Assembly (NCBI GenBank): GCA_002490995.1
Contig: DKVC01000025.1
Span: forward strand, 15,266-37,549
DNA length: 22,284 nt
Source of the DNA: Lachnospiraceae bacterium UBA7188
GTDB lineage: Bacteria > Bacillota > Clostridia > Lachnospirales > Lachnospiraceae
Reading direction: 5' to 3'
Shown here one piece after another: positions 6,956 to 14,728 of this stretch. Below the pieces are notes generated by a model. The model was not told the origin of the DNA, searched no databases, and saw only the letters and a list, made by a program, of their open reading frames with translations. A program made the position numbers and the translations under genes. How positions within the stretch are numbered: position 1 is the first letter of the stretch; each line of letters begins with the position of its first letter.

Positions 6956-8398
6956 CTATCTCTGCTTCTCCCTGCCCAGTTCCAATACCGACTTCTGGGG
7001 CCGTCCCGCAATCAGCACAGCTCCGTCCGTATATCCTTCCTCCCTGCCCTCCAGCTCCCGAATCAGAATATTCCTGAGATGGGCAACACGTTCCCGGCAC
7101 ATGGGATCCTGAATCCGGTCATGCAGCTCCTTCGGGTCACTGTTCAGGTCGAAATACTGCTCCCGGCCGCTCTCCATAAACCAGCAATACTTATCCGTTT
7201 TGGTCACAATATACTGATTGCCGATATCCCCGCCGCTGTGTTCCCCGTGGAGATATTCCCGGCCGTTGGGATGAAGCATGGATATTCCGTCCACGTTCTC
7301 CGGGATATCCGCCCCGGCCAGTTCCGCAAAGGTGGGAAGCACATCCCGCAGCTCCACCAGATCCTCCTGTACCCCTCTCAGTCCCCCGTTCCACAGAATC
7401 ATGGGAATCCTCACGCTTCCCTGATAGGGCTGAATCTTCCTGTAAGTATGATGGTCGCCCAGAAGCTCCCCGTGATCGGAGCAGAACAGGATAACGGTAT
7501 CCTGTAAAATGTTCTGTTCCTCCAAAGCCATCAGGATTCTCCCGATCTGGTTGTCCACATGGGAAATACAGGCGTAATATCCGATCTGGGCCTGGCGCAT
7601 CAGCTCAGGATCCGCAGGGCCGGTGTCGGAATCCACAATGCGCCCGTATCTTGCCAGCCTTTCCTCATTCACCCAATCCCCCACAGGCGGAGGGGTCAGC
7701 TCCTTATCCCTGTACAGATCGAAAAAGCACTGGGGCGCGTCAAAGGGCGGATGGGGCCTTACATAGGAGGTCATCAGGAAAAACGGCCTGGACCGATCCC
7801 TGCTGTAAAGAAAGTCAATACTGCGATCCGTCACCCAGTTTGTGGGATGGTACTTTTCTTCATAAGGCCAGGGGCGTGCCACCCAGGAATTTACATTGAT
7901 CCCGGTATCCGTCAGATCCCGGTTCATCCCCAGTTCGTTTTTCAGCCACCGGAAATAATCGTCCGCCACAGACTGGTGCTCATAAAAAGGCACGTCTGTG
8001 CGGCGATAGCTGCCCAGATAGCCGTCGTGCAGCTCGATATGATGAAATCCCATCATGTTCCTCAGGGGATGGACATGCATTTTCCCCACGCACTTGGTAT
8101 AGTATCCGGCTTTGGCCAGCTCTCCCGGCAGCGTCACGGAATAATTCCACGCCGCCCTGTCCTGGTACCCCACCCGTCCGTGGTGCTCCGGGCACAGGCC
8201 TGTCAGCAGCCCGCACCGGGCGGCGATACAGGATGGCACGGCAGTATAGGCATTGGGAAACAGCGCCCCCTTTGAAGCCAGCTGGTCCAGCCAGGGCGTC
8301 TTCACGTCAGGATGCCCGGCAATCCCAAGGCAGTCCCCCCTCATCTGATCCGTCATAATCAACAGTATGTTCGGTTGTTTTTTCGCTTCCGCACTCAT
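6956..8398 (-). CDS. S1-family sulfatase (cysteine type), intracellular
   Basis: A 480-residue sulfatase that hydrolyses sulfate esters, probably on a carbohydrate. Metal-site residues lie in LLIMTDQMRGD (Asp17, Gln18). The active-site signature is CIAAR followed by CGLLTG, so Cys57 would be converted to formylglycine, with Arg61; this is the C-x-A-x-R variant of C/S-x-P/A-x-R. GKMHVHP (105-111), RPHPPFDAP (214-222) and FCSDHGELLGDHH (305-317) supply the remaining metal and sulfate ligands. There is no signal peptide: the catalytic fold begins at residue 9. The motif style (TDQ, DHGExLGDHH) groups it with the sulfatase at 13089 and not with the one at 17058. It lies 200 bases downstream of the GH35 gene on the same strand and has its own likely promoter. 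Maturation would need an anSME, not present here. The sulfated substrate is unknown. Confidence 0.93.
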   Translation of the reverse strand: MSAEAKKQPNILLIMTDQMRGDCLGIAGHPDVKTPWLDQLASKGALFPNAYTAVPSCIAARCGLLTGLCPEHHGRVGYQDRAAWNYSVTLPGELAKAGYYTKCVGKMHVHPLRNMMGFHHIELHDGYLGSYRRTDVPFYEHQSVADDYFRWLKNELGMNRDLTDTGINVNSWVARPWPYEEKYHPTNWVTDRSIDFLYSRDRSRPFFLMTSYVRPHPPFDAPQCFFDLYRDKELTPPPVGDWVNEERLARYGRIVDSDTGPADPELMRQAQIGYYACISHVDNQIGRILMALEEQNILQDTVILFCSDHGELLGDHHTYRKIQPYQGSVRIPMILWNGGLRGVQEDLVELRDVLPTFAELAGADIPENVDGISMLHPNGREYLHGEHSGGDIGNQYIVTKTDKYCWFMESGREQYFDLNSDPKELHDRIQDPMCRERVAHLRNILIRELEGREEGYTDGAVLIAGRPQKSVLELGREKQR

Positions 8399-8473
8399 CG
8401 TTGTGCACCTGCCTCTATTTTATTTTGTGATGCATCCCCTGCCCCACGGTGGGACAAAGGATTAGTTAACGGC

Positions 8474-8502
8474 ATTCTAACATTTTTTGTTTTGTTTGTA
8501 AA
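8474..8502 (-). promoter_or_regulatory. Likely promoter for the minus-strand sulfatase
   Basis: On the minus strand: -35 TTTACA (8502-8497), a 17-base spacer, -10 TAGAAT (8479-8474). The leader then contains CCCACCGTGGG, a near-perfect palindrome at about 8443-8453, as a possible operator or small hairpin. A purine-rich GAGGCAGGTG ribosome binding region precedes the ATG at 8398. This suggests the sulfatase can be transcribed separately from GH35. Confidence 0.6.
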
Positions 8503-8598
8503 CATCTGCAAGCTCAGATCATTGCATGCGGCCGCTTATATTCTCCTCCTGTAACCTTTCTTTCGCCTCCTGCCCCCTCATAAGGCTGCAGCCTTCCT

Positions 8599-10497
8599 CT
8601 ACAGCGCCGGCTTCCGGGGATCTATCTCGAAAAACAGAACAGACTCCAGCCCTGCCCCGTTTCTCCGCTCACATTCCAGGTATACATCCTTTTCCGGAGC
8701 AAGGGGGTCTATCTGAATCCTCAGGCTGTCAATCCCCTCCGGCTTGTAGAATTCCAGAAAATCTCCATAATAAAACTGATCTCCCACAATTCTCTCCGGA
8801 CTGTACACAGCAATTTTGTCTCCGAAATAACGAATCCGGATCCTGCCCTCCCCTTTCGGGATTTCTTCCGCGATCCAGGTATCCTTCCCTGCCTCCCGAA
8901 ACTGCAGCGGATTCCCCTCTTCCTGCCCCGGTACAGGTCTGGGGCAGACATGGATCGTGATGCCGTCCACAACCGCGGTATCCCGGATCACCAGCTCCCT
9001 GCCGTTATCAAAACAAAATCTCGGCTCCACGCCTTCTATTTCTTCAAAATAAGCATCCTTCCCTTCCATGCCCAGGGGCTGTGCAAAAGCATACTCCAAC
9101 CGCAGCTCCTCTCCCAATTTCATCCTCACCGGCATTACAAAACTGACATCTGTAGGAATTGCCGGGCAAACCATTTCCGTTTCCCCGTCTGCAAATTTTA
9201 TCTGAAACCGCACATTTCCATGTTCCGGAAGCCGTTTCCCGTGATGGTGGTTATTGATAAATAAAAATCCTTCTTCGCCGTCCGAGCGCAGGCAGCACCG
9301 GAGTGTCTCCGTATCCTCCAAATCCGCAGGACGCAGATCCGGAAATACCGGAACCATGGGAGCCAGCCGGGTTCCGCAGCACTGCAGGAAACGGAAAACG
9401 CTCTGCAGCCTGTAGTAAGATTCCCTGCGGTATCCCGCTTCCCCGACGGGCGCCTGGAAATCATAGGATATGACAGGACAGTCGTTGGGGGAGCCGGACT
9501 CCCTGCTCTCCTGCATGGTGGTAAGCCTGCCCAGAGGATTGCTGCCCCCATGGAACATATAAAATCCCAGCAGATTACATCCGTCACCCAATGTGTCGAT
9601 TGCCATGGTCAAGGCATCCTCCGCCGTAATCCACGGACGCCTGTGGTCACAGACCTGTACGCCCGGCCCGATTTCACAGGTCATATAGGGTACGCTCTCG
9701 TCCTGAACCACCTCCTGCATGGGAAGCAGGTCATTTCCGATATAGCTGTCGTTCCTCACTCCTGTAAAGAAAAAGTGGGAATTGGGAAGGGATTTTCCCG
9801 TACTCTGGTTCCAGGGCTGCTCCGGATAGCCCCCGAAAGTAGGCAGGAGCTTATGGTGCAGGCTGCTCATGTCGAAGCCCCAGGCAGTGGCGGTAAAGAA
9901 ATCCGCCTTAAAGCCGCATTCCCTGGCCATATCATAGAGGCTTTCCAGATGCTCTTTATCGAACACCAGTTCATTTTCTATCTGGATGGAAAAAAGCCTC
10001 CTCCCGTTCAGATGCTCCAATACTTTCTCAAAATACTTTCTGACATAAGTCATATAAGGCTCCGCATTGCATCTTACCTTTCTCCCGCATTTTTCCAGAA
10101 GCCAGTCCGGGAAACCGCCGTTCCTGCATTCCCCGTGGGACCAGGGGCCTATACGCAGCGCCACCTCCAGCCCCCTCTCATGGCACAGGTCAATAAACTC
10201 TCCCAGGTTCAGATTCCCTTCCCAGTGAAATTCCCCCTCAATCTCTTCATGGTGAATCCAGAAAATATAGGTGGATACAATATCCAGTCCCGCCTCCTTC
10301 ATCTTGTCCAGCTCCGCCTCCCAAAGCGGCCTGGGCAGCCTGGAGTAATGCAGCTCCCCGGATGAGGGCAGCCACGGTTTTCCGTCTTTCGTCAGATACC
10401 TGTCCGTAATACCATACTTATCGCCCCCGAAATTTTCAAGTATTTTCGCTTTTTCGGGAACCGCCGTACGAAATACATAATTTTCTGTCCTGCTCAT
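8599..10497 (-). CDS. Glycoside hydrolase family 35 beta-galactosidase
   Basis: A 632-residue enzyme predicted to release terminal beta-linked galactose. The GH35 TIM barrel is clear: SGELHYSRLPRPLWE (46-60), STYIFWIHHEEIEGEF (75-90), ALRIGPWSHGECRNGGFPDW (113-132), then IQIENE with the predicted acid/base Glu176 after Asn175, and YMTCEIGPG with the predicted nucleophile Glu275. The C-terminal 300 residues look like beta-sandwich domains. The length fits bacterial GH35. There is no signal peptide, so it should act in the cytoplasm on imported oligosaccharides. GAAGGAGGATT lies 9 bases before the ATG. Its neighbours are GH110 upstream and a sulfatase downstream, which suggests stepwise removal of alpha-Gal, beta-Gal and sulfate. 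The catalytic glutamates were assigned from family knowledge of the clan GH-A ENE pattern. Confidence 0.9.
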   Translation of the reverse strand: MSRTENYVFRTAVPEKAKILENFGGDKYGITDRYLTKDGKPWLPSSGELHYSRLPRPLWEAELDKMKEAGLDIVSTYIFWIHHEEIEGEFHWEGNLNLGEFIDLCHERGLEVALRIGPWSHGECRNGGFPDWLLEKCGRKVRCNAEPYMTYVRKYFEKVLEHLNGRRLFSIQIENELVFDKEHLESLYDMARECGFKADFFTATAWGFDMSSLHHKLLPTFGGYPEQPWNQSTGKSLPNSHFFFTGVRNDSYIGNDLLPMQEVVQDESVPYMTCEIGPGVQVCDHRRPWITAEDALTMAIDTLGDGCNLLGFYMFHGGSNPLGRLTTMQESRESGSPNDCPVISYDFQAPVGEAGYRRESYYRLQSVFRFLQCCGTRLAPMVPVFPDLRPADLEDTETLRCCLRSDGEEGFLFINNHHHGKRLPEHGNVRFQIKFADGETEMVCPAIPTDVSFVMPVRMKLGEELRLEYAFAQPLGMEGKDAYFEEIEGVEPRFCFDNGRELVIRDTAVVDGITIHVCPRPVPGQEEGNPLQFREAGKDTWIAEEIPKGEGRIRIRYFGDKIAVYSPERIVGDQFYYGDFLEFYKPEGIDSLRIQIDPLAPEKDVYLECERRNGAGLESVLFFEIDPRKPAL

Positions 10498-10666
10498 AAT
10501 TCCAATCCTCCTTCTGTTTATTCCACGATATCCGCCCGGGACAAGCCGGGCCGAAACTTCAGTGCTCTACACCGCTACATTTTATTCCCGTGGGCAATGA
10601 GCCAGGTGCCGTGCCTGCACGGGCAAAAAGCCAATTTATACTCACGGTCAAAACATTTGCCAATAT

Positions 10667-10784
10667 AAATCTATGGTGTTAGTCAATAATCGTGTTGGTT
10701 TCCGAATTATGGCTATATCAGGAGACCGTGTTTATGGCACTTTCGGGCTGCACCAACACATATGTTGACTAACGCCAAATCTAC
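10667..10784. mobile_element. MITE: 102-bp inverted-repeat element with flanking 8-bp direct repeats
   Basis: The terminal inverted repeats are 10675-10698 and 10753-10776 (24 bases, 19 matching; the outer part GGTGTTAGTCAA pairs with TTGACTAACGCC with one change). Immediately outside are AAATCTAT (10667-10674) and AAATCTAC (10777-10784), an 8-base direct repeat with one mismatch, as expected for a target-site duplication. The 54-base core has no gene. This is the structure of a non-autonomous transposon mobilised by another element's transposase. An 8-bp duplication is made by ISL3-, IS6- and IS256-type transposases, so the parent family is unresolved. It sits in the 343-base gap between GH110 and GH35. 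The rest of that gap (10498-10666 and 10785-10840) shows only small hairpins and the GH35 ribosome binding site. Confidence 0.75.
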
Positions 10785-10840
10785 AAAGAGTGGGCGCATC
10801 AAATTCCATGCCCTACTGCCTGCGCGGCAGGGTTCTTGAC

Positions 10841-12598
10841 TTATGCATCCAAGGCCTCACTGACAGCCACATTCTCGCAATGCTCTATTACCACCGGCTG
10901 CTTAAAACCGAATTTTCCGATCCATTCATTCCCCGCTGTTTCCACATCCCTGCAGTAGGATAGTTTTATCCCACAGTCGGCCGGATGCCACTTGTCCGCG
11001 GAATAGCTTCTAAATATCCGGTTTTTCGAGAATTCCAGGCCTCCGCAGGAATACGCGTACAGAACCGGCATGTCGGCACAGTCGAAAATATTTCCGGTAA
11101 TCCGGATATTTTTATGGTATGGCCTGGAGACCAGAGGCTCCGGCACCACAGGGCAGATACTGACAATCCCCTCGCAGAACTGGTACATTGCGCTCAGGCA
11201 CCGGTCGGTAAACACATTGTCCCGGATTTCCACGTCATTGCATTCGCCTGACTCAAACCAGTAGTTCGAGTCCCCGGCCACCAGAACCGCCGACCCGGAA
11301 GACTCGAAATAGTTCTCCGCAATCAAAACAGGCTTCGGCGTGGACACCAGAATTCCCCGGCCGCGGCAGCTTCCGAAACGGTTCTTCGTACAGACCAGGG
11401 CAGCGGTATGGCTCACATTGTCAAGGGCAAGTCCTTCCCCACCCTCAGCCAGGGACTGCAGCTCCCGGGGCAGCGGCTCTTCCAGTGTCAGCAGAAATTC
11501 CTCATTGCTCTCAAGGGTATAGGAAGCTGCCCTCAGCGTACCCACCCGGGACATGTGCCTGCGTTCAATCACTGCGATCTCATCTCCGGCCTCTGCCCAG
11601 TACAGAAAGCCGCAGGATTGTCCATGCCCATACCGGCAGCGCAGCGTCCTGCCGTCAACGATTTTCTTCAGCGCAACACAGCAGCCGTGGACGTTGACAG
11701 GATCATCCATCAGGCCGTTGAAAATACATTCCGTAATCGTCACCGTCCCCGAATTACAGGTAATCTGCATCCCATCATCCCTGCCGGATGTAATCCGTCT
11801 TCCGGCCTCAGTGTCCGGCACAAAATTTACCCGCCGGTATGTGAGATTATGACAGAACTGCGCAAGACAGCCCAGACCTCCGCAGGAGTGGACCGTAATG
11901 TCCTCAAAAACCAAATCCTCGCATTTCTCCGCAAAAATTGCCGCGTGCATCCTCCTGTTATGCCGCAGTACAAATATATTTCCGTCGGCAGTATCCAGCG
12001 GCTGACTGAAGTCGAACTTATATAGATTGACACCAAGGGTTTCTATTGTATCCCAGGAAATATCAGGCCCGGTTATACGGCGGATACAGCGGCTGCCGGC
12101 GTCATACTGGACCATTCCTGTCAACGGATACCATTCCCCGGCGCCAATGTCAAATTCCAAAGTCCCCCCGGATAAACGATGAGGATATTTCTGCGGATCA
12201 ATGAATAAAGCCACCTCAGATTTCGTGTGAGCTATGACCACCCCCTCTGCCACCATGGGCTTCTTCCAATTCATAATGAAATTCTCCATCTTCATGTCAC
12301 GGCAGCGGTCCATTGTAACCGGCTGCATATGCCCGGAAAACCAGAGCCTGGCTCCGTTCCCCTGAAGAATACATCCCTCCATCCCCTGCATCCAGAGACC
12401 CAGTACCCTGCTGGACGCCCTGTCGCTGTTTGACAGGCGATAATCAGCCTGCATTTCTTCCCTGGGAGAAAAATAGTAATCCCCCTCTTCAAATACAAAA
12501 ACCGTATCCTTCGGATGCCGCAGAAACAATTCCCTCAGCTGTAATGTTACATCCGTATCCGGCCGTATACCATGTTCTGATACCTGTATTGTCTGCAA
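10841..12598 (-). CDS. Glycoside hydrolase family 110 alpha-1,3-galactosidase
   Basis: A right-handed beta-helix enzyme (585 residues from the chosen start) matching GH110, which removes alpha-1,3-linked galactose from blood group B or linear alpha-Gal structures. Numbered from an upstream ATG at 12676, key segments are SGRDDGMQIT (297-306), GLMDDPVNVHG (321-331), NRFGSCRGRGILVSTP (432-447) and AGDSNYWFESG (467-477). Asp301, Asp324 and Asp325 keep the 23-residue spacing of the catalytic aspartates I recall for characterised GH110 (321/344/345). The start is taken as TTG at 12598 because AGGAGG lies 8 bases upstream; the preceding 26 codons run through AT-rich promoter-like sequence. There is no signal peptide. 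It is the first gene of the minus-strand glycan block. Confidence 0.85.
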   Translation of the reverse strand: MQTIQVSEHGIRPDTDVTLQLRELFLRHPKDTVFVFEEGDYYFSPREEMQADYRLSNSDRASSRVLGLWMQGMEGCILQGNGARLWFSGHMQPVTMDRCRDMKMENFIMNWKKPMVAEGVVIAHTKSEVALFIDPQKYPHRLSGGTLEFDIGAGEWYPLTGMVQYDAGSRCIRRITGPDISWDTIETLGVNLYKFDFSQPLDTADGNIFVLRHNRRMHAAIFAEKCEDLVFEDITVHSCGGLGCLAQFCHNLTYRRVNFVPDTEAGRRITSGRDDGMQITCNSGTVTITECIFNGLMDDPVNVHGCCVALKKIVDGRTLRCRYGHGQSCGFLYWAEAGDEIAVIERRHMSRVGTLRAASYTLESNEEFLLTLEEPLPRELQSLAEGGEGLALDNVSHTAALVCTKNRFGSCRGRGILVSTPKPVLIAENYFESSGSAVLVAGDSNYWFESGECNDVEIRDNVFTDRCLSAMYQFCEGIVSICPVVPEPLVSRPYHKNIRITGNIFDCADMPVLYAYSCGGLEFSKNRIFRSYSADKWHPADCGIKLSYCRDVETAGNEWIGKFGFKQPVVIEHCENVAVSEALDA

Positions 12599-12773
12599 AT
12601 GCTTTCCCTCCTTGAACCTCCATGTGTTTTGTCTTAGGAATTGCCCGATATTGTATTTACTAATACTTATAATCATAATTTGTATTTACATATATTTTAA
12701 CATATAACGATTAAAAAGGAAATATAAATTGCATAATTCGGGAAAAAATTTTGAGAAAATCAATGCTGCTATA

Positions 12774-12782
12774 TGTTATAAT
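12774..12782 (+). promoter_or_regulatory. Extended -10 promoter upstream of the plus-strand sulfatase region
   Basis: TGTTATAAT (12774-12782) is a perfect extended -10 (TGn-TATAAT). A weak TTGAGA lies at 12751-12756, too far away (20 bases) for a normal -35, so the extended -10 would carry the activity. It would drive the sulfatase relic and the intact sulfatase at 13089. The very AT-rich stretch 12640-12782 separates this unit from the divergent GH110 gene. The GH110 promoter must lie in the same stretch, but I could not pin it down. Confidence 0.5.
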
Positions 12783-12873
12783 AAACCTAACCCGGACGAG
12801 CCGGAACCAAATTTTGCCAGAAAGCGCAAGATTTCGTTGTTAAGTGCCTAAATCACATGCGGAGGAAAACGCT

Positions 12874-13027
12874 ATGCCAGAAAAAAGGAAACAAGCCAAA
12901 CATAGTCTACATCCTGGCCGACGATATGGGATACGGCGACATATCGGCCTTCAACGAAAAATGCCCCTTTACCACCCCGAACCTGGACAGAAGCATTGAC
13001 CAAATGAATGCTCACGCATCCGCCTGA
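12874..13027 (+). pseudogene. Decayed N-terminal stub of an S1 sulfatase
   Basis: A good ribosome binding site (GGAGG, 12861-12865) precedes ATG at 12874 (MPEKRKQ...). A one-base frame change within the A-rich run 12880-12895 is then needed to enter the frame starting at 12893. That frame reads KPNIVYILADDMGYGDISAF, then PFTTPNLDR, then NAHASA and a TGA at 13025-13027. KPNIVYILADDMGYGD is the metal-binding start of ADDMGYGD-type sulfatases and TTPNLDR is the next conserved block. The gene then stops just before the C-x-P-x-R active site, with a few residues missing before NAHAS. So it is a frameshifted stub lacking the catalytic core. It differs in type from the intact sulfatase 60 bases downstream, so it is a separate lost gene and not a duplicate end. 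Confidence 0.8.
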
Positions 13028-13088
13028 GCCATTGCCTGCGGAAATTAAATACTGCTTACATATTTCTATAGAAAGGAAGCGATGAATC

Positions 13089-14528
13089 ATGCCAAAAGAC
13101 AATATTCTGTTAATCACCACAGACCAGCAGCGCTTTGACACCATAAACGCCTGGGGGAACCAGAGCATCTTCACCCCGCATTTAAATTACATGGCAGCCA
13201 TGGGCACCAGCTACACCGGCTGTTATGCGGGCTGTCCCATCTGCGTTCCCTCACGCACCACCATCATGACAGGTGTGGAGGGCTATGAGAGCGGAGTCAC
13301 CTCCAATGCCACCCATGCGGCATTCATGCAGAAATGTACGGAAAGCCGTTCCACTCTGCCCGCCGTGCTGACAGATGCCGGATACCAGACCTGTGCCAGG
13401 GGAAAGATGCATTTCGATCCCGCCAGAGCCCATTATGGCTTCGAACACATGCGGCTGCCTCTTGACTACATGCGGGAATACGATAAAAAACAGCCTCTGG
13501 CCCGGCCCAAGATCCACGGCGTGGGCGAATGCGAAGCGGAGCCGGTCATTTCCACCGTAGAGGAAAAGGACAGCATCACCACCTGGATTGCCGATGAAAC
13601 CATCGATTTCCTGGAGACCAGGGACGCCACCAGGCCTTTCTTCCTCTGGACCAGCTTCACCAAGCCCCACCCGCCCTTTGACCCCTGCCGGAATTACTGG
13701 GAGCTGTATGACGGCATCCCTCTTCCCCGTCCCATTACCGGGGACTGGTCCGAAACCGTGGAAAGCACGCCCCAGGGCTTCCTCGCCGGCTCTTATGAGA
13801 ATACCAATCTGCACCTCTTCGGCCCCGAGCAGAAACAGGCCAGCAGACGGGCTTATTATGCCTGCATCACCCAGATAGACTATCAGCTGGGCCGCATCTT
13901 CGGCGCCCTGCGGGAAAACAACCTGTTCCAGAATACCTGGGTGATTTTTACCTCTGACCATGGAGAGATGCTGGGAGACCACCACATGTCCCAGAAGAAT
14001 CTCTTCTTCGAGGGAAGCGCCCATGTGCCCCTGCTGATTATGCCGCCCCAGGGAAGGGAAATTCCCCACAACCTGAGGACGGACCGCCCTGTGACCCTGG
14101 CGGATCTCTATCCCACCATCCTGGCCATGGCGGGACTGTCCGCCCCCCAGGGTTCCGGACAGAATCTGCTGGACATTTCCGGATTAAGCGAAGACAGACT
14201 GTTCTTCGGGAACAGCCTGAACAGAAATTTCTGCGTGATGGAGAAGAAAATCAAGCTGGTCTATTCCGCAGTGGGAGACCACACCCTGCTTTTTGACCTG
14301 AACAGGGATCCCCAGGAACGGCACGACCTGTCCGGCTCCCCGGAATACGCCCGGGTACTGGAACGTCTCCGGAATCTGTTGATCGATCACACAGCCCGCC
14401 ACACCCCTGCGGCGCTGACGGAGGACGGGCGCTTTATCACCTATGACGCCCCCCGTTTCCCCGGCGATATGCCCGGGCGGTGGTTCGGATTCCACTACCA
14501 TGATTACAGCGTGGATACCTTCCACTGA
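13089..14528 (+). CDS. S1-family sulfatase (cysteine type), intracellular
   Basis: A 479-residue sulfatase. Conserved elements are LLITTDQQRFD (Asp12, Gln13), the active-site signature CVPSRTTIMTG with the predicted formylglycine at Cys52 and Arg56, GKMHFDP (105-111), TKPHPPFDP (191-199) and FTSDHGEMLGDHH (287-299). The overall wording parallels the sulfatase at 6956-8398 (TDQ start, GKMH, KPHPPFD/RPHPPFD, DHGExLGDHH). The two are probably distant paralogues acting on related carbohydrate sulfates. There is no signal peptide. AAAGGAAG lies about 11 bases before the ATG. It is divergent from the GH110 block, 490 bases away, and probably transcribed from the promoter near 12777. No terminator was recognised in the 200 bases after it. 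Confidence 0.93.
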   Translation: MPKDNILLITTDQQRFDTINAWGNQSIFTPHLNYMAAMGTSYTGCYAGCPICVPSRTTIMTGVEGYESGVTSNATHAAFMQKCTESRSTLPAVLTDAGYQTCARGKMHFDPARAHYGFEHMRLPLDYMREYDKKQPLARPKIHGVGECEAEPVISTVEEKDSITTWIADETIDFLETRDATRPFFLWTSFTKPHPPFDPCRNYWELYDGIPLPRPITGDWSETVESTPQGFLAGSYENTNLHLFGPEQKQASRRAYYACITQIDYQLGRIFGALRENNLFQNTWVIFTSDHGEMLGDHHMSQKNLFFEGSAHVPLLIMPPQGREIPHNLRTDRPVTLADLYPTILAMAGLSAPQGSGQNLLDISGLSEDRLFFGNSLNRNFCVMEKKIKLVYSAVGDHTLLFDLNRDPQERHDLSGSPEYARVLERLRNLLIDHTARHTPAALTEDGRFITYDAPRFPGDMPGRWFGFHYHDYSVDTFH

Positions 14529-14656
14529 CAGGAAAAACATCCGTCCGCACGGTTGTATCAGCCATTCTTTTGCTTCCCCCGCAGACCGGAAGAGATTTTG
14601 CCTGTTGATTTTATTTTTAGTTTGTGCAAAATTTATTCAAAATCAAATAATAAAAC

Positions 14657-14685
14657 TTGATTTTTGCATTTTTAACTGCTATATT
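14657..14685 (+). promoter_or_regulatory. Promoter for the RloA/RloB-like operon
   Basis: -35 TTGATT (14657-14662), a 17-base spacer, -10 TATATT (14680-14685). It lies in an AT-rich stretch that contrasts with the GC-rich sulfatase gene before it. A strong ribosome binding site, AGGAGGT (14714-14720), follows 8 bases before the ATG at 14729. The pair therefore has its own transcription start. Confidence 0.7.
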
Positions 14686-14728
14686 GTAAGCAGAAAACGG
14701 AAATACCATGAATAGGAGGTAGTCGTTT

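Noticed and set aside
8495..8512. Possible catabolite-repression (cre) site near TGTAAACATCTGCA
   Set aside because: It misses the central CG and another conserved base of the cre consensus; not supported.
9550..10365. Plus-strand open frame of 271 codons
   Set aside because: It lies wholly antisense within the GH35 catalytic domain, which is clearly the real gene.
10590..10625. Hairpin CCGTG-CCTG-CACGG in the GH110-GH35 gap
   Set aside because: The stem is only 5 bp and no T-run follows in either direction, so it was not called a terminator.
12599..12676. N-terminal extension of GH110 starting at ATG 12676
   Set aside because: The extension lies in AT-rich promoter-like DNA and has no ribosome site, whereas AGGAGG sits correctly before TTG at 12598.
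13251..14069. Minus-strand open frame of 272 codons
   Set aside because: It is antisense to the sulfatase at 13089, whose motifs are intact; a GC-rich shadow frame.
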